A stretch of DNA of 64,000 nt from Pterobdella sp. o SKG-2022 (Eukaryota > Annelida > Clitellata > Hirudinida > Piscicolidae), in assembly GCA_964035795.1 (NCBI GenBank), contig OZ038326.1:833803-897802 (forward strand), given 5' to 3'. Shown here piece after piece: positions 52,701-64,000 of the stretch. The notes below the pieces were generated by a model, which saw nothing but the letters and a program-made list of their open reading frames with translations, was not told the origin of the DNA and did no database searches. A program made the position numbers and the translations under genes. Each line of letters starts with the position of its first letter. Position 1 is the first letter of the stretch.

Positions 52701-55700
52701 ACCATGCCATAACACCCCAATAGCCCCCAACACACCACCATCAACCTCCCATAAAACATTGTCACATATAAATGCAACAAAATCTTTGAAATCATTCTCG
52801 AAAAGCAAGCCACCAGCTAATAAATACCCCAAAAAAGGTATTGTTTGATGGGTTTAACATAAGACAACATAATAATCCCACAAGGATTATATATATAGAT
52901 TCAAACCATCTTCAGTTATATTACCTGATGGCTTACCAGTCAAAGTCTCCCACATAGTCAACCCTTCTCACTTTTTCATACAAGTTCTGCAAAACATTAA
53001 AAGAATACAAGTATCACTTTTTGTATTATTTAAGAAATCAATTTATGATATAGTATCATTCAATAAAATGTTTCATAGCCTGGTATTCTTCCTTAAGATT
53101 TTAGAGGATGGCATAGGTCCACTTTGCACGTCAGGGAAGACAGATAAGATGCCAGAAACCAACACTATGGATCCAGGTTCTTTAATAATTCATTTCTCAA
53201 CCTAGCATTTCGAATGAGTGGTATAATCCCACTTCAGAGACAATGGTTTTGGCTTGGTCAAGCAAAAAAGAGAAATGGATGAGAGGCAGGGTGGTGGAAG
53301 GAGAAGAGAGATCTGATGCAAGCAACATTTTCTTCATTGACCATGGTCACGAGGAGTTTGTGCAATATGAGAGGATGTACGCAGCACATCGCAAGCACCT
53401 CAAACTGCCACCCTTAGCTGTGCAGTGTGGTCTGGTGAATTTGATACCATTAGGTGGTGCATGGACGGATGCAGCGTGCTGCCTGTTCAGGGAGATCACC
53501 CAGGACAGGGACTTCAAAGTCAAGGTGCTCTTTGTCATTTTATATGAAAAATATTGGGTTGTTTCATATAATAATTTCAACTAAAGAAGAAGTTTCTGAA
53601 AAAAACTGTTAAATTTTTATTACACTTCAAAAATGTTATTATTTTTTCATGTTGTTTTGCCGAATTAATGTTCAATGAAAATCATAAATATCCAACATTT
53701 TATTCATATGAGCCAGGTTTTTGAGATAAAAGAAGATGAGGCAGTAGTTGACCTTGAGGACATTGAAGATGAAGTGTTGGCCGGTAGTTCCACTTCCATT
53801 AGAGACTTTCTCTTATTGACTGAAAAAGCCTCCCAAACACATCTCCATCCTTACCATGCCCCAGGTTTGGTTTGATTTGCTGTATTGAGTTTATCATTTA
53901 TAACTTTTTTTATATATGCAGAATAATTTTTATTGATATTATGGAAATTCTAATGCTAGCTGTGATAATTTTATGTCATTTTTGTTGATAATAGATTCAA
54001 AAACTCACCAGAAATGAAGCAAGCAAGACTGCCACCCCCAACAATCCCCCAAGCAAGCACCATGATCACCGCAGTCATTTGTCTCGTTAAACATTCCTCC
54101 ACCTTCTTTATCAACACCGTCAACAAGAACTTATCGAAGCTTCACAAATTAACGTCATTGATGCAGGAGTTTTATAAAGACTTGAAGGATAACCAGTACT
54201 GCATTTTGGGACCCGTGATGGGCAGCATCTGCGCCTGCAAGAGTGTCCAAGACGGCAAGTGGTATCGCACTAAAATCCTCAATGTTGAACTCACCAAAGG
54301 AAATGCCGTGGTGAGGTATGTGGATGTGGGAAAAGTGGAGAAGGTGGATGTGAATCAACTGAGGAAACTCAAACTCCAGTTTTCCAACCTGCCTGCACAA
54401 GCCCTCTCATGCCAGCTGGTAGCTGAGTCGCAAGAGAACACTCTAGAACATTTAAAGGAATGGAAGGAACTAGGACATGTGATGTTTTATGTACAATCTA
54501 ATCAAAACCTTCTGTCCCTGACCTTCATCAAATGTTTGGGTTGCCAGTCTGTTCCCACCTACCATGGGTTTGTTCCATCATCATCTTTGTTGTATTTAAA
54601 TAAAAATTAATTTTGTTTTCACAACAGACATAATCTGGTAGATTCCGACAGTGAAATAGTTGAGTTTTGAGTTTTCAAGATTTTCATTGTTTGAATATGC
54701 TTTCCAATAATTTAATCTTATTTATATCTGCAACTTTCATGAAACATTCCAGAATCAAGGGGAGATCACTGCCACATTTGAAGAACCTTGCTCTACCTCT
54801 TCCACATCATCTCATGACAACCCTACCTCTCTTGACTACCCTCCACCCACACCCCTCTACGACAGCCCTACCTCCCCAGACTACCCTCTACCCATCCCCT
54901 TGAAGGCCAATCCTTGCATTGTGTTCCTCGTTAATATTGATCGCCATGGGGTGCTGTATTGTCACAATGCTGATTCTTGTGTGTTGCATTATCTTTTCAT
55001 GCTATAAGTTTTTTAAAATATTATTTTATCAATAAATTAAGAATAAAGATAATAATAATTTTTTAAATTATTGTAATTTCTCAGCATGTCTAGCCTCATT
55101 GAACAACATGATGGAAACATTGAACGCACAAGGCACCCAGTCGAGAGTGGGACACAAGGCCAGGTGGTGTAGGGGGGACATCGCGTGTTACTCGGCAAAT
55201 GACGTCTTTTACAGGGTCAAAATTCTTTCAGTCTTTCATCAGACCGCTGAGGTAGCTTTACGTTGCATTGAAATGTTGTCAATTTTTTAACTTTGTAGAG
55301 ATGCAATAAGGCAAGCAGTTTTGTGATGTTTCAACTACGGTAATGACAATGATGAAAAATAAGGGGGATAACCCTTTGAGAGCAGATGAGCTCTTAGAAA
55401 ACCGGAAGGTTTTGATGGCAACTTGAAAGACACCCACCCAAGTCTAGGGTGTTTGGGGTAAAAAAATGATGAGAAAGATGATTATGGTGATAAAATAATT
55501 GAAGTTGCGAATGTTTGGCAGGTGATGTTGGTGGACTACGGGAGGGTGGAGAAGGTGATGTTTGAGAATTTGAGTCCACCCCTTCTCACCCACTACCCCA
55601 TCTTCTGCTACGCTGTTACTCTGCCTTTTGTACAGTGGGTTGGTGCTTTTGTTGATGTAACTTTCATCTAGTCAGAAAATTTGTATAAGTCATACGCTGA

Positions 55701-56170
55701 GTTTTTTGGTTGCCATCAATATAATTAAGACATCAAAAGCTATAATCATCAATAAGTTCAATTTGATTATAAAACATTCGCTACCTTCAAAATGGTAACT
55801 TCCATCAACATATTCGTTGTGTTACAGAAAAAAGGACTGGACGGCTTGGTTTCCGAGAGGATCACATCAAACGTGATTTCAATGATTCACCACAAGTCTA
55901 ATGACGTCATTACCCTTTCCATTCAGGTGCTATGATAATTATGGGAGATTATGTGATGGTGAGGGTTGTAATGAGGATGGTTTAGTTGACATCTGATGAT
56001 GATTTAACTAACACATAATGATGATGATGATGGTGATAGTGAATTTAATTTTATTATAACCCCTACAGTCAGACGTAGAGAAAGATCCCTATAAAGTGGT
56101 GGCGGATGTGTTTTTGATGGATGGCACACAGCTTGCTGGCCACCTTCACTGCATGAAAGCTGTTATCTAG
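49725..56170 (+). CDS. RING, B-box, coiled-coil and three-Tudor protein, RNF17/Qin-like
   Basis: About 22 exons and roughly 1,240 residues, all joining in phase. RING C3HC4: C7, C10, C31, H33, C36, C39, C49, C52 (CPKC ... NCGHSLCVLC ... CPVC). Two B-box-like zinc fingers follow: CMECKTKESKILCTHCQLS ... SKHKVHD, and CALHRRLVTAHC ... LCEACILMNIHQGHH. A coiled coil (about 51170-51650) and a long acidic and then Ser/Pro/Lys linker lead to three extended Tudor modules: about 52920-53870 (VKVSHIVNPSHFFIQ, WMRGRVVE, FFIDHG), 54060-54540 (GKWYRTKIL, YVDVG) and 54900-56160 (FYRVKILSV, VDYGRVEKV). RNF17 (TDRD4) in mammals and Qin/Kumo in flies have RING/B-box plus Tudor domains and act in germline piRNA granules. 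I infer the same role here. An AATAAA lies just after the stop. Confidence 0.88.
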
Positions 56171-56837
56171 CAACCAGAAAATAAATAACGTATCATGTTT
56201 TGTATAAAATGGCTGAAGTTTACTTTTTATTTTAGCTCAAGTTTTATGAAGTATATAAGACTTTTGTGATTCATTTTTGGAGGGTGTTATTGTGAGGTTT
56301 AGTTTTGTCCTTTTGAGATGTAACTCTTAATAATCCATGCGGATATTTTTAATCAAGTTGTTATGGATGAAACATTTCAAAGCTTCATGTTATCTATCAA
56401 GACTCAAATGAAGAAAAAAAATTGAATTATTTGTGTATTTACTCAATCAAACTCAAAAAGGTTTTTCCTTGTTAATGTTTCATTTTATTAAAAAATTCAA
56501 AATTTTTGCATTTTTATAACCTTTAGCTTTCAAAATTTAACTTACCCTCAAAATTAAATTTAGAAATGTTTCATAATTTGAACGACCTCACTGTAAATAA
56601 TCTTAGTTGTATGATTATGTTGTTACTGTATGATAACAATAATATTAATTCATTAAGTATATACAACTCTGATATTCGTTGAAAACCACATACACTAATA
56701 ATACTAGTCATATACACTAAGCTTTTAAATACTTGTATGCCAGTCACCAATGTATATCAGTTTATAAATACTTATAAGTGAATTTCAATTATCTTCAAGC
56801 TCTCTGTGTTTTTGTAACCGGACCTATTCTTTTGAAA
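56171..56837. other. intergenic spacer between RING-Tudor and CLIC genes
   Basis: AT-rich. It must contain the 3' end of the upstream gene and the CLIC promoter. No further gene is seen. Confidence 0.6.
56180..56185 (+). promoter_or_regulatory. polyadenylation signal AATAAA
   Basis: The hexamer lies ten bases after the TAG of the RING-Tudor gene, implying a very short 3' UTR if used. AATAAA is common by chance in this AT-rich DNA, so use is not proven. Confidence 0.4.
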
Positions 56838-59800
56838 ATGTCGGACGAAAGTGAAAGGCCCACGGTAGAATTATACGTGAAGGTTGGTGTAAAACTATTA
56901 TTATATAATATTTAATTAAAAAATTATTTATTAATTTTTAATGAATTTTCAGTTAAATTGTTTAAAATATTTAAATATTCCATCAATAAATACAAAAATA
57001 TTGCGAACAGTTCATGAAATTTCTTATAGTATTATGGACTTTCAATTTTCTAATAAAGCCTCGTAATTCAAACATTGATCATTTGTAGTTTTTTATATTT
57101 GGGGTTTTCCATTATTAAAATGAACAATATATGAATAATTTAAATGTCTAAAATTAAAAAAATATTGATAATTTGAATTCATGTTGGAAAATGTCTATTA
57201 AAATCATTATAGATTTCATCAAGTTAACGATTTATTTAATTTTCAATTTGTTTCACTTAGTTTGCCTCATATCTTATCGACAGGTGAAAAGCTGTTTTAA
57301 CGTATTTTAACCCCTTCGAATTAGCTTTTAATCAACATCTTGTGTGCTAAAAATATACATTTCGCTAAATCTCATTGCGTTTTACCACAATTAAAAGTGA
57401 AATAGCACAGCTTTATTTTATCAGTTATAATTGCTTATTATTTATTAAAAATCACTTTAAATTGTAATTTAGTTTAGAAATAGTTTTATTTCGATAGAAA
57501 TAATGTAATAGTTGCGAAGGCTCATACACAAAGTTTCATATAGACATCAGCCATTAACACCCCTGTCATTTTGATTTTTTTGATTTTATTATGATTCTTA
57601 TTCGTTTTTCATTTCTATTTAATTTTTATTCTTATTCTGTCCTTTTGCGGTTTGCTGTATGAGATTTTTAGTTTATCTATTTATAAAAATTTTATTGATT
57701 CAACGGAATTCAGAGAAAAAACTTGTTTTTTGCTCTAAATATTGATTATATTAATGACTTAAAAGTCCAATTGTAACGCTATCTTATCCTACTGATATGA
57801 CTTATCCGTTTTCAATTGAAATATTTTAAAGCTTAATATAAATTATAAATGGACACTTTCCTAAAATTTTTCAAATACTTTCAACACCGGCTCTAATTCA
57901 CGTCGTTTAGAATATTTCAATTCCAAAAATTATTCATAATTCCATCTGTTAACTAAAATATATTAAGCTCTAATTATTATTATTAGAATTACAGACTTAT
58001 TATGATTCCTCAAACCCAACCCTCCACCATTTAACCCCCTTGACACAATTTAACAAAATTATAAATCAACCAGCAACTCTCCCTAAATATGCTTTTCGGC
58101 TTTTCAGCAATCCCTAGCGCTACTTTTCTTGTAACAAGATATTCTAAATAACCAAACAACCACAGGCGGCGGTGGACAAGATGAAATCTGGCGGCTGTCC
58201 CATTTGTCAGAGGTATAATTTTAAATTTCCCGCTCTCAGGGATCTTGTTGTGTTTTCCCGCCATCAATGTTTAGGGATGTAATGATGTCGAGTTTAAAAT
58301 ATTGTGTATGTTTAATTGTTTCAATGCCATTTTTATGTTTATTATCTCGTATTCTAATAACTCTTAAATTATAATCGGTTGTGTTTATGTTCGATTTAAT
58401 AGTCTTTCAGTTATATTTCCACAGTATGAAACCATATCATAACTTCAATTTATTGAGAAAAAAATTTTTTAATTAATGTTTTTAAAATCAATTTCAAAAA
58501 TAAAACTTAATTTAACTCACTGCACTGGCTCGATTGATCTCTTAACAACTGACTTGCACGTTGTTCTCATTAATATTCATATAGAACTTTCGAACCAAAA
58601 CACTTCAGTCAAGCCACGCTTAGAAATTATTATTGAATATTATTATTTTTATGAATTTATTCGAAAATCTCAACTGATCTTATGAATAAAGATATTACCT
58701 TGTATGTTGTGAGAATAAAATGAGGTGAGAATTATTCTAAAGCTAGTAATGCTACTACTACTGCTACAACTACTAATACTATTGCAGCTTCTACTACTAC
58801 TGTTGTTATTACTAATACTACTACTGTTACTACTACTAAGACACTTATGTCTACCACTTCAGGCCTTTTTGATTTTGATGTAGTTACCTAATTACACGAG
58901 GAGCCTGTTAATACAGGAGAAAATTGAAAACATCGGGTCAATATATTCAATATGAAAAACACTATTTTCAAAGTATATTGTATTTCACAAAAATTTCTCT
59001 TACAGGGGAAACTTTTGATTTTAACATTGAATTTTTTAATTGACCAAAATACCTCAATCTTAAATACAAAAGATATAAACTTTTTCATATTAACTTCATA
59101 AAAAGATAATTTATTGTGATGCATTTCCAATTCAAACTTAAACCACTTCATTTTATGAAACTGCTGTGAAACAATTAACAAAAATTCATATCTCCAAAGA
59201 ACTATGTACTTTTTATACTTCAAAGCTTTCCTTAATAACGAGAACAATGCATGGACGTTATTATAACGATACTCGGTGATTTTCAATCTCCCATTTATAA
59301 GTTATTCAGTACGAGACATAGGATTTTTCCCCTCAAAGACCTCTTTGATGTAATCAACCTTTTGAGATGGTGTTAATTGAGGGTAGAGAAAACTTGAAGT
59401 TTTGTCAGAAAAATTTAAAAATATTTTTTGACTATTTAAGTTTTATACTCTCTCTTGTTTAATAATACATTTCGAATAATGCCAAGTATTTGTATTCTCA
59501 TAAGATTTTTTTTATAATAGATTAAAGTTTAAATTCTTTTTTAAAGGTAATATCAATTATACAGCGTGATACTGTTAATCTTAAAGCTAACCATAAGAAC
59601 TTAACCCCAACACTCATGGAAACCCTCATGTCATGGCACTCAACTTCAGGTATTTCATGATCTTCTACACACTGAGGGAGAAAGGACTTATCGACCTCAT
59701 AGTGACCACTTTTCTACCAGAAAATCCTCCCAAAGAAATACTGGAGTTCTCAACTGGGAAGCATTTTCCTCTAGTCAAAGTAACTATATTGTGTTTCAAA

Positions 59801-62736
59801 AGGGTTTGTTGGTTTCATACAGTCTAAGATTGGCTGTTTAAAGTTGAAAAAATTCTAAATATTTTGTTTGATGTGAATATTTTAATTATATTGTTCGATT
59901 AGAAATATTAATTCAGTGGCAATGAAGTACTGTAAAATCCAATGTTGAAGTAGGAATTCCAATGACATGAAATTCTGTTGAGCAATTATTCAAGTCCTTG
60001 AATTTGCCGTTGGAGCCGACTTGAATTTAAATTACCCAATTGGATTTCTCCTCTCCATATCAGCATATATAATTTATATACCGGCATTTTAATAAGTTAT
60101 AATAGAAATGCAGTATGAAAAATTTTGTCACATGTTTTCTTAAAGAAATTCCAACTCCAATTAGTAGTATTATAGTTTTCAAATGTTACTGTATGAAGGC
60201 ATTGCTTCAAGATGAAATATTGGGGTTTTTTATATTAATAAATTCCATAAATTAACTTTTCAATATGTCAATATTATAAATTCATTTCATATTTCCCGAC
60301 CATTTCAAACCTCCGTTATCGCATTAAAGATAAAATATTTATCACCAGCCTGTATGCACATTTAAAAAACAATAAAAGATAAAATCACTAATCATAGATA
60401 AGACCAAAATAACTCATTAATTTAATTTCCACATGTGATGTGCCTAGGTGGTGGCTGGCGTAGATCGCTACGGGAAGCCCTTTGGCAATGTCGAGTGTGA
60501 CACCATCGATGAGATTGAGAGTCTCATTGATAGGTCTGTTTTCATTGGTATTCTGTATTTAGCTTTTTGATCTTTTTTGATTTTTATTTTTTTTTTCAAG
60601 TTTTTTAGTTAATAACTTCAGCTAGAGTGTTTTGAGTATAAACTTAATACTTATGTTGTATTTCTGCTTGTAAATGCAGTTTTTGAGCGACCTACATTAT
60701 GAACTTCAAAATGATACATTCCAAACCGCTATCTTGACGCAGATTTGACTGCGACGAAATAAGGTCGAGGAAAGAGTCTGGCCAAGAGAACTTGGCTGAA
60801 GAAGCTTTTGACAGTTTGTATACCGTGAGTATCATTCGTTTTCACGCAGTTTTGGTCATTTTTATTATTCGATCTCAGGTCGCTTCAGAAGAGAGTATTG
60901 AATGCTTAAACAAAATGATTTATGTTGAGTTATATTACCTAGATTTTTTTTTAGACTTTTCAAAATTTTTTTGGAGATTTTTAAACCGAACAACAAGTTT
61001 TTGAAACATTCAACAATGAATCTGAAAAAAAGCTAGATTATACTGGGTTTTCAAACCTGAAACTAATAGAAAAAAGAAAATTTTATTTTTGTTTAATATT
61101 AAATCATTGACCTTTCTTGCCTTCATGTACACTGCTTTAGCTTACAAGCTTGTGTGAATTATTATGAAGAGACTATGAATGTTTTTACTAAGAAACTGAT
61201 AAGAGCGATGGCATGAATAGTTTACTATGAATTAATTTATCCGGCAATCTTAACAAGATTTTATTTTTTATCATATTATATTATATGACAGAATTAATAA
61301 CAATGATGAAAAAATAACAATAATACAAAAAATAATAGAAACTTTATTATTATTATTATTTTTATTATTCAACCCAACACAACAAACGCCGCAGAAATTC
61401 AACCAACTGTTGAGGAGTGACAAGGAAGACTCCACCCCTCTTCTCAAGGGTCTCCTCAAGCTGGACTCCTACCTGCAAGAGGTGGAGTCTGCCTTTCTGG
61501 CTGGAGACTCTCCTCACCGAGCTGACTGTTATCTCTTACCCATTCTACAACACATCAGAGTTGCTGGAAAGGTTCAATTTTATCATTTAATTTGTGTTGG
61601 AATGTTTTCAACCGATTTTCTGACTTGTATGCGTGACAGCTTAAAAGGTTTCATATATGTTAAGTTGGAATTTTCTATTTGAATGTCCGTCTGGAGTGTT
61701 TTTTGAGGTCTGTTGTCCCTCCCATGCAAATCGTTTTGACTGGTGTACAGGTTCGATAATTTGAAATCCTATGTGACAGCTGGTATCATAAATTCTTATG
61801 CAAATGAACAGGCTTATATACGTGAACGTGGGCGTTACTGTTATTCTTATTATTGTTTCTGTTATAATTAGTATTATTCTTGTTATTGAATATGCATCAG
61901 GTGAACTCAAAAAGGTATATTCATTAGAATTATTGAAATGCTTTTCAGCTGGTTGTAAGTTTTAACTCAACATATTCAGAATTTTTATTGAACATGTAAT
62001 CTAAATCATGGGTTCCAGTCTCATTCATTTATGCATCATTTATTTTTGCTATTTTCACTTCATGGAATTTTAAAATCACAACTAACATTTTCAATTAGTT
62101 TCAAGGACGAGTCAATGCTACAATGTTTCAACATAGTTCATTCTTGAGTGTTTGAACGCTCTCAACATTTCAAACATAATAGAAACACACAAATAGACCC
62201 TTCCTTAAATACAACAATTACAAACAGATAAACAAACCCTCTCTATGAATAAAAAACCTGCAAACACGTAAACAAAAACCCCTCAAACTACAAAGGTATA
62301 CAAAGACTTTGATTTGCCAGTAGAGTTAACGAACGTGTGGAGGTACCTGAAGAACGCCTACCAGACTGACACCTTCCTGGAGTCATGTCCTGCAGATCGA
62401 GAAATTGTCGCCCACTATTTCAATAAGGTGCGTGTGATTATGTTTCAAATGAGAATGGGTTTTGTCTGGGTTATCCATAGTAGGTTATTATTTAGAATCT
62501 ATGGTTTCTTGCGCAGATTATTGAAGTTTTTTTGTTAGCTTTAGTTTTTTGATACTTTATCAAATAATTTGTATATTATTTGTTCTCAATTTTGAGTTTT
62601 TTAATTATATTGAAGTTTAAATAATCGTCTACCCACCATCATCTCCATGATCAAATCAACCTAGGTGCCTCACAGCATTTCTGAGAAATCACTCCTGTTG
62701 AGAGATGATGAGAGGAGTTTGTCAACTCCACTGTGA
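56838..62736 (+). CDS. CLIC protein with a CxxC glutaredoxin-like site
   Basis: Chloride intracellular channel family: soluble GST-fold proteins that can associate with membranes. The family has both reported channel and glutathione-dependent oxidoreductase activity. Eight exons join in phase: 56838-56882, 58166-58212, 59650-59779, 60448-60533, 60743-60824, 61395-61571, 62296-62427 and 62665-62736, for 256 residues. The N terminus PTVELYVK, then GGCPICQRYFMIFYTLREKG, matches the family. The active site reads C26-P-I-C29, a dithiol motif where vertebrate CLICs usually have Cys-x-x-Ser. ADCYLLPILQHIRV and WRYLKNAYQTDTFLESCPAD are the conserved C-terminal GST-domain blocks. The last exon is a polar tail (SISEKSLLLRDDERSL). 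Introns 1 and 2 exceed 1.2 kb; one carries a trinucleotide repeat. It is convergent with Notum. Confidence 0.94.
58747..58841. repeat. imperfect ACT/TAC trinucleotide repeat
   Basis: Degenerate actactact with gct, aat and gtt interruptions, in the second CLIC intron. Confidence 0.8.
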
Positions 62737-63760
62737 AGTGTGGTGGTGTGGTAGTGATGTGGTATATTGGTAGTGATGGTGTGAAGAAGGAAGAATAATG
62801 TGGTGTGATGGTAATAGGCGTGTTTAGGGGAGGATGAGGTTGAAGAGGGATGCAAGGTGACGTTAAAGAAAAAGATATGGAGAAATTAGTGATGTACTAT
62901 GATGTTGATAAAAGTGTGGAAAAGTATAAATGTAGTGTGAAGATGGAAACGAAGTTCGAATAGAAGTGAAACGATATTAAAAAACTAATGGCGAAATTGT
63001 GTGGAAATATCTTAAAATCAAAATTTCGAGGTCTATTTAAAACCGAAAAATCAATTTCAATGTGAATAATTAAATAAAATAAAGAAGTTCCATTGAAATA
63101 TAGTTTTAGCTTTTTGTTTCTGCGGCAGAATTGTAGTTATGAGGACTTCCTAATGTGGTATTATAGTTTAAAGCTATTTTTATTTTTGTTGGAGAATTTA
63201 AATACACAAAGTATTATGCTAAAACTTATTATTAAAATTCCTATGATAGTTTCTTGTATAGTTAGTTATGTAGATTGTCATGAATATGTTTAGAGATATG
63301 ATTATCCTCATTAGGAAGTCCAAATTGTCGTTGGTTGGTGCCTATCTACATTGGTTCGCCTTTTATTGAATTTCGTTTTTATTACTGTAATAATTATCAG
63401 TTCTATTCAATTTCTTGTTAATAAATTTACCTTGATGTTATTTCCGTAATGTTTTACAAGGGGTATTCATATATAATGCCACTTGTTCATAAATCATTTA
63501 CCACCTTTACATTTACATAAAAGGTTTTATACATGAAAATACTTTGAATTGAGAATTTAATACAACTTATCGTAAAAATTTTTAGTAGCTGGATCGACAA
63601 ATGAACGTATGAATGAAGTTAGAGTGATCGGAGTGGTTTATGTACAAGTTTCATCAAAGACTGCTAAAAGATTATTGAAAGACTAGCTATATAAAAGATA
63701 AAGAAAGAAAAAGAAAAACGTAGAGAACAATCTAATGTATGAGAAGCAGTTTAATGGACA
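62737..63760. other. 3' region between convergent CLIC and Notum genes, no gene seen
   Basis: A G- and T-rich segment just after the CLIC stop (62740-62860: tgtggtggtgtggt-type) is followed by AT-rich DNA. It presumably holds both 3' UTRs. Confidence 0.6.
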
Positions 63761-64000
63761 TCAAGTTCTAGTGTTGAAGAGAAAAGTAGCTAGATCGGAC
63801 TGGTCAATCTCATGCAGCTTATCTTCGTCAACTCCCAATGCCGCAGCCAACGAAGGAGTATCTATGTTGAATTCGTTTAACAGCTGCAGGAAATTTTTGT
63901 TGGGGTGCGATTGTTTGTTGGTGGAGCAAGTTGGATTGCAGTGAGGCCACTGGCATGAGTCGATCTGCCTCAACGCCCCTCGCACCATCATTCTCTCGCA
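63761..64000 (-). CDS. NOTUM: Notum palmitoleoyl-protein carboxylesterase, C-terminal part only
   Basis: Notum is a secreted hydrolase that removes the palmitoleate from Wnt and so switches Wnt signalling off. Only the last 79 codons or so are in the window. The frame is open to the window edge, so the exon continues beyond 64000. The diagnostic piece is IDSCQWPHCNPTCS, the cysteine-rich end of the catalytic domain, followed by a tail NFLQLLNEFNIDTPSLAAAL ... GVDEDKLHEIDQ that corresponds in position and pattern to the family's C terminus. The Ser-Asp-His triad lies outside the window. The stop is at 63761-63763. It is convergent with CLIC. Confidence 0.85.
   Translation of the reverse strand, partial: CERMMVRGALRQIDSCQWPHCNPTCSTNKQSHPNKNFLQLLNEFNIDTPSLAAALGVDEDKLHEIDQSDLATFLFNTRT

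Overview
This window is AT-rich nuclear DNA from an animal, most likely an invertebrate. The species cannot be fixed from the sequence. The signs are many short, spliceable exons with GT-AG introns, AT-rich introns full of microsatellites, a decayed CR1/L2-like non-LTR retrotransposon, and gene families that are clearly metazoan (ING, PYM, proprotein convertase, Rh glycoprotein, Rab18, RING/B-box/Tudor protein, CLIC, Notum). Genes were assembled by hand from exon similarity and splice phase. In the well-resolved genes the exon lengths sum to an intact reading frame.

Layout. 1-22.3 kb is gene-poor. It holds only isolated candidate exons (5306-5377 and 13472-13545 on minus; 9521-9587 and 21811-21883 on plus) and minisatellites. 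22296-24209 (+) is a complete ING4/5-type PHD-finger gene. 25882-26977 (-) is a complete PYM gene. 27240-29670 (-) is a furin/kexin-type proprotein convertase that has lost its serine half and P domain, probably a pseudogene. It lies head to head with an F-box gene at 29998-32359 (+). 35920-45771 (-) is a complete 11-exon Rh ammonium-channel gene. Its introns contain a 134-unit pure GAA tract, two 20-bp minisatellites placed next to 3' splice sites, and an antisense CR1/L2-like fragment. 47975-49279 (-) is Rab18, head to head with a roughly 22-exon RING, B-box, coiled-coil and three-Tudor gene at 49725-56170 (+), which resembles RNF17 (TDRD4) and Drosophila Qin/Kumo. 56838-62736 (+) is an 8-exon CLIC gene with a CxxC motif. 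The window ends inside the last exon of a minus-strand Notum gene.

The genes are not an operon or one pathway. Chromatin reading (ING), exon-junction-complex recycling (PYM), membrane trafficking and lipid droplets (Rab18), ammonium transport (Rh), Wnt deacylation (Notum) and probable piRNA biology (RING-Tudor) are simply neighbours. The points most worth checking are the Gln-to-Ala change at the catalytic position of Rab18, the paired splice-site minisatellites and long GAA tract in the Rh gene, the degenerate aromatic-cage residues of the Tudor domains, and the gutted proprotein convertase.
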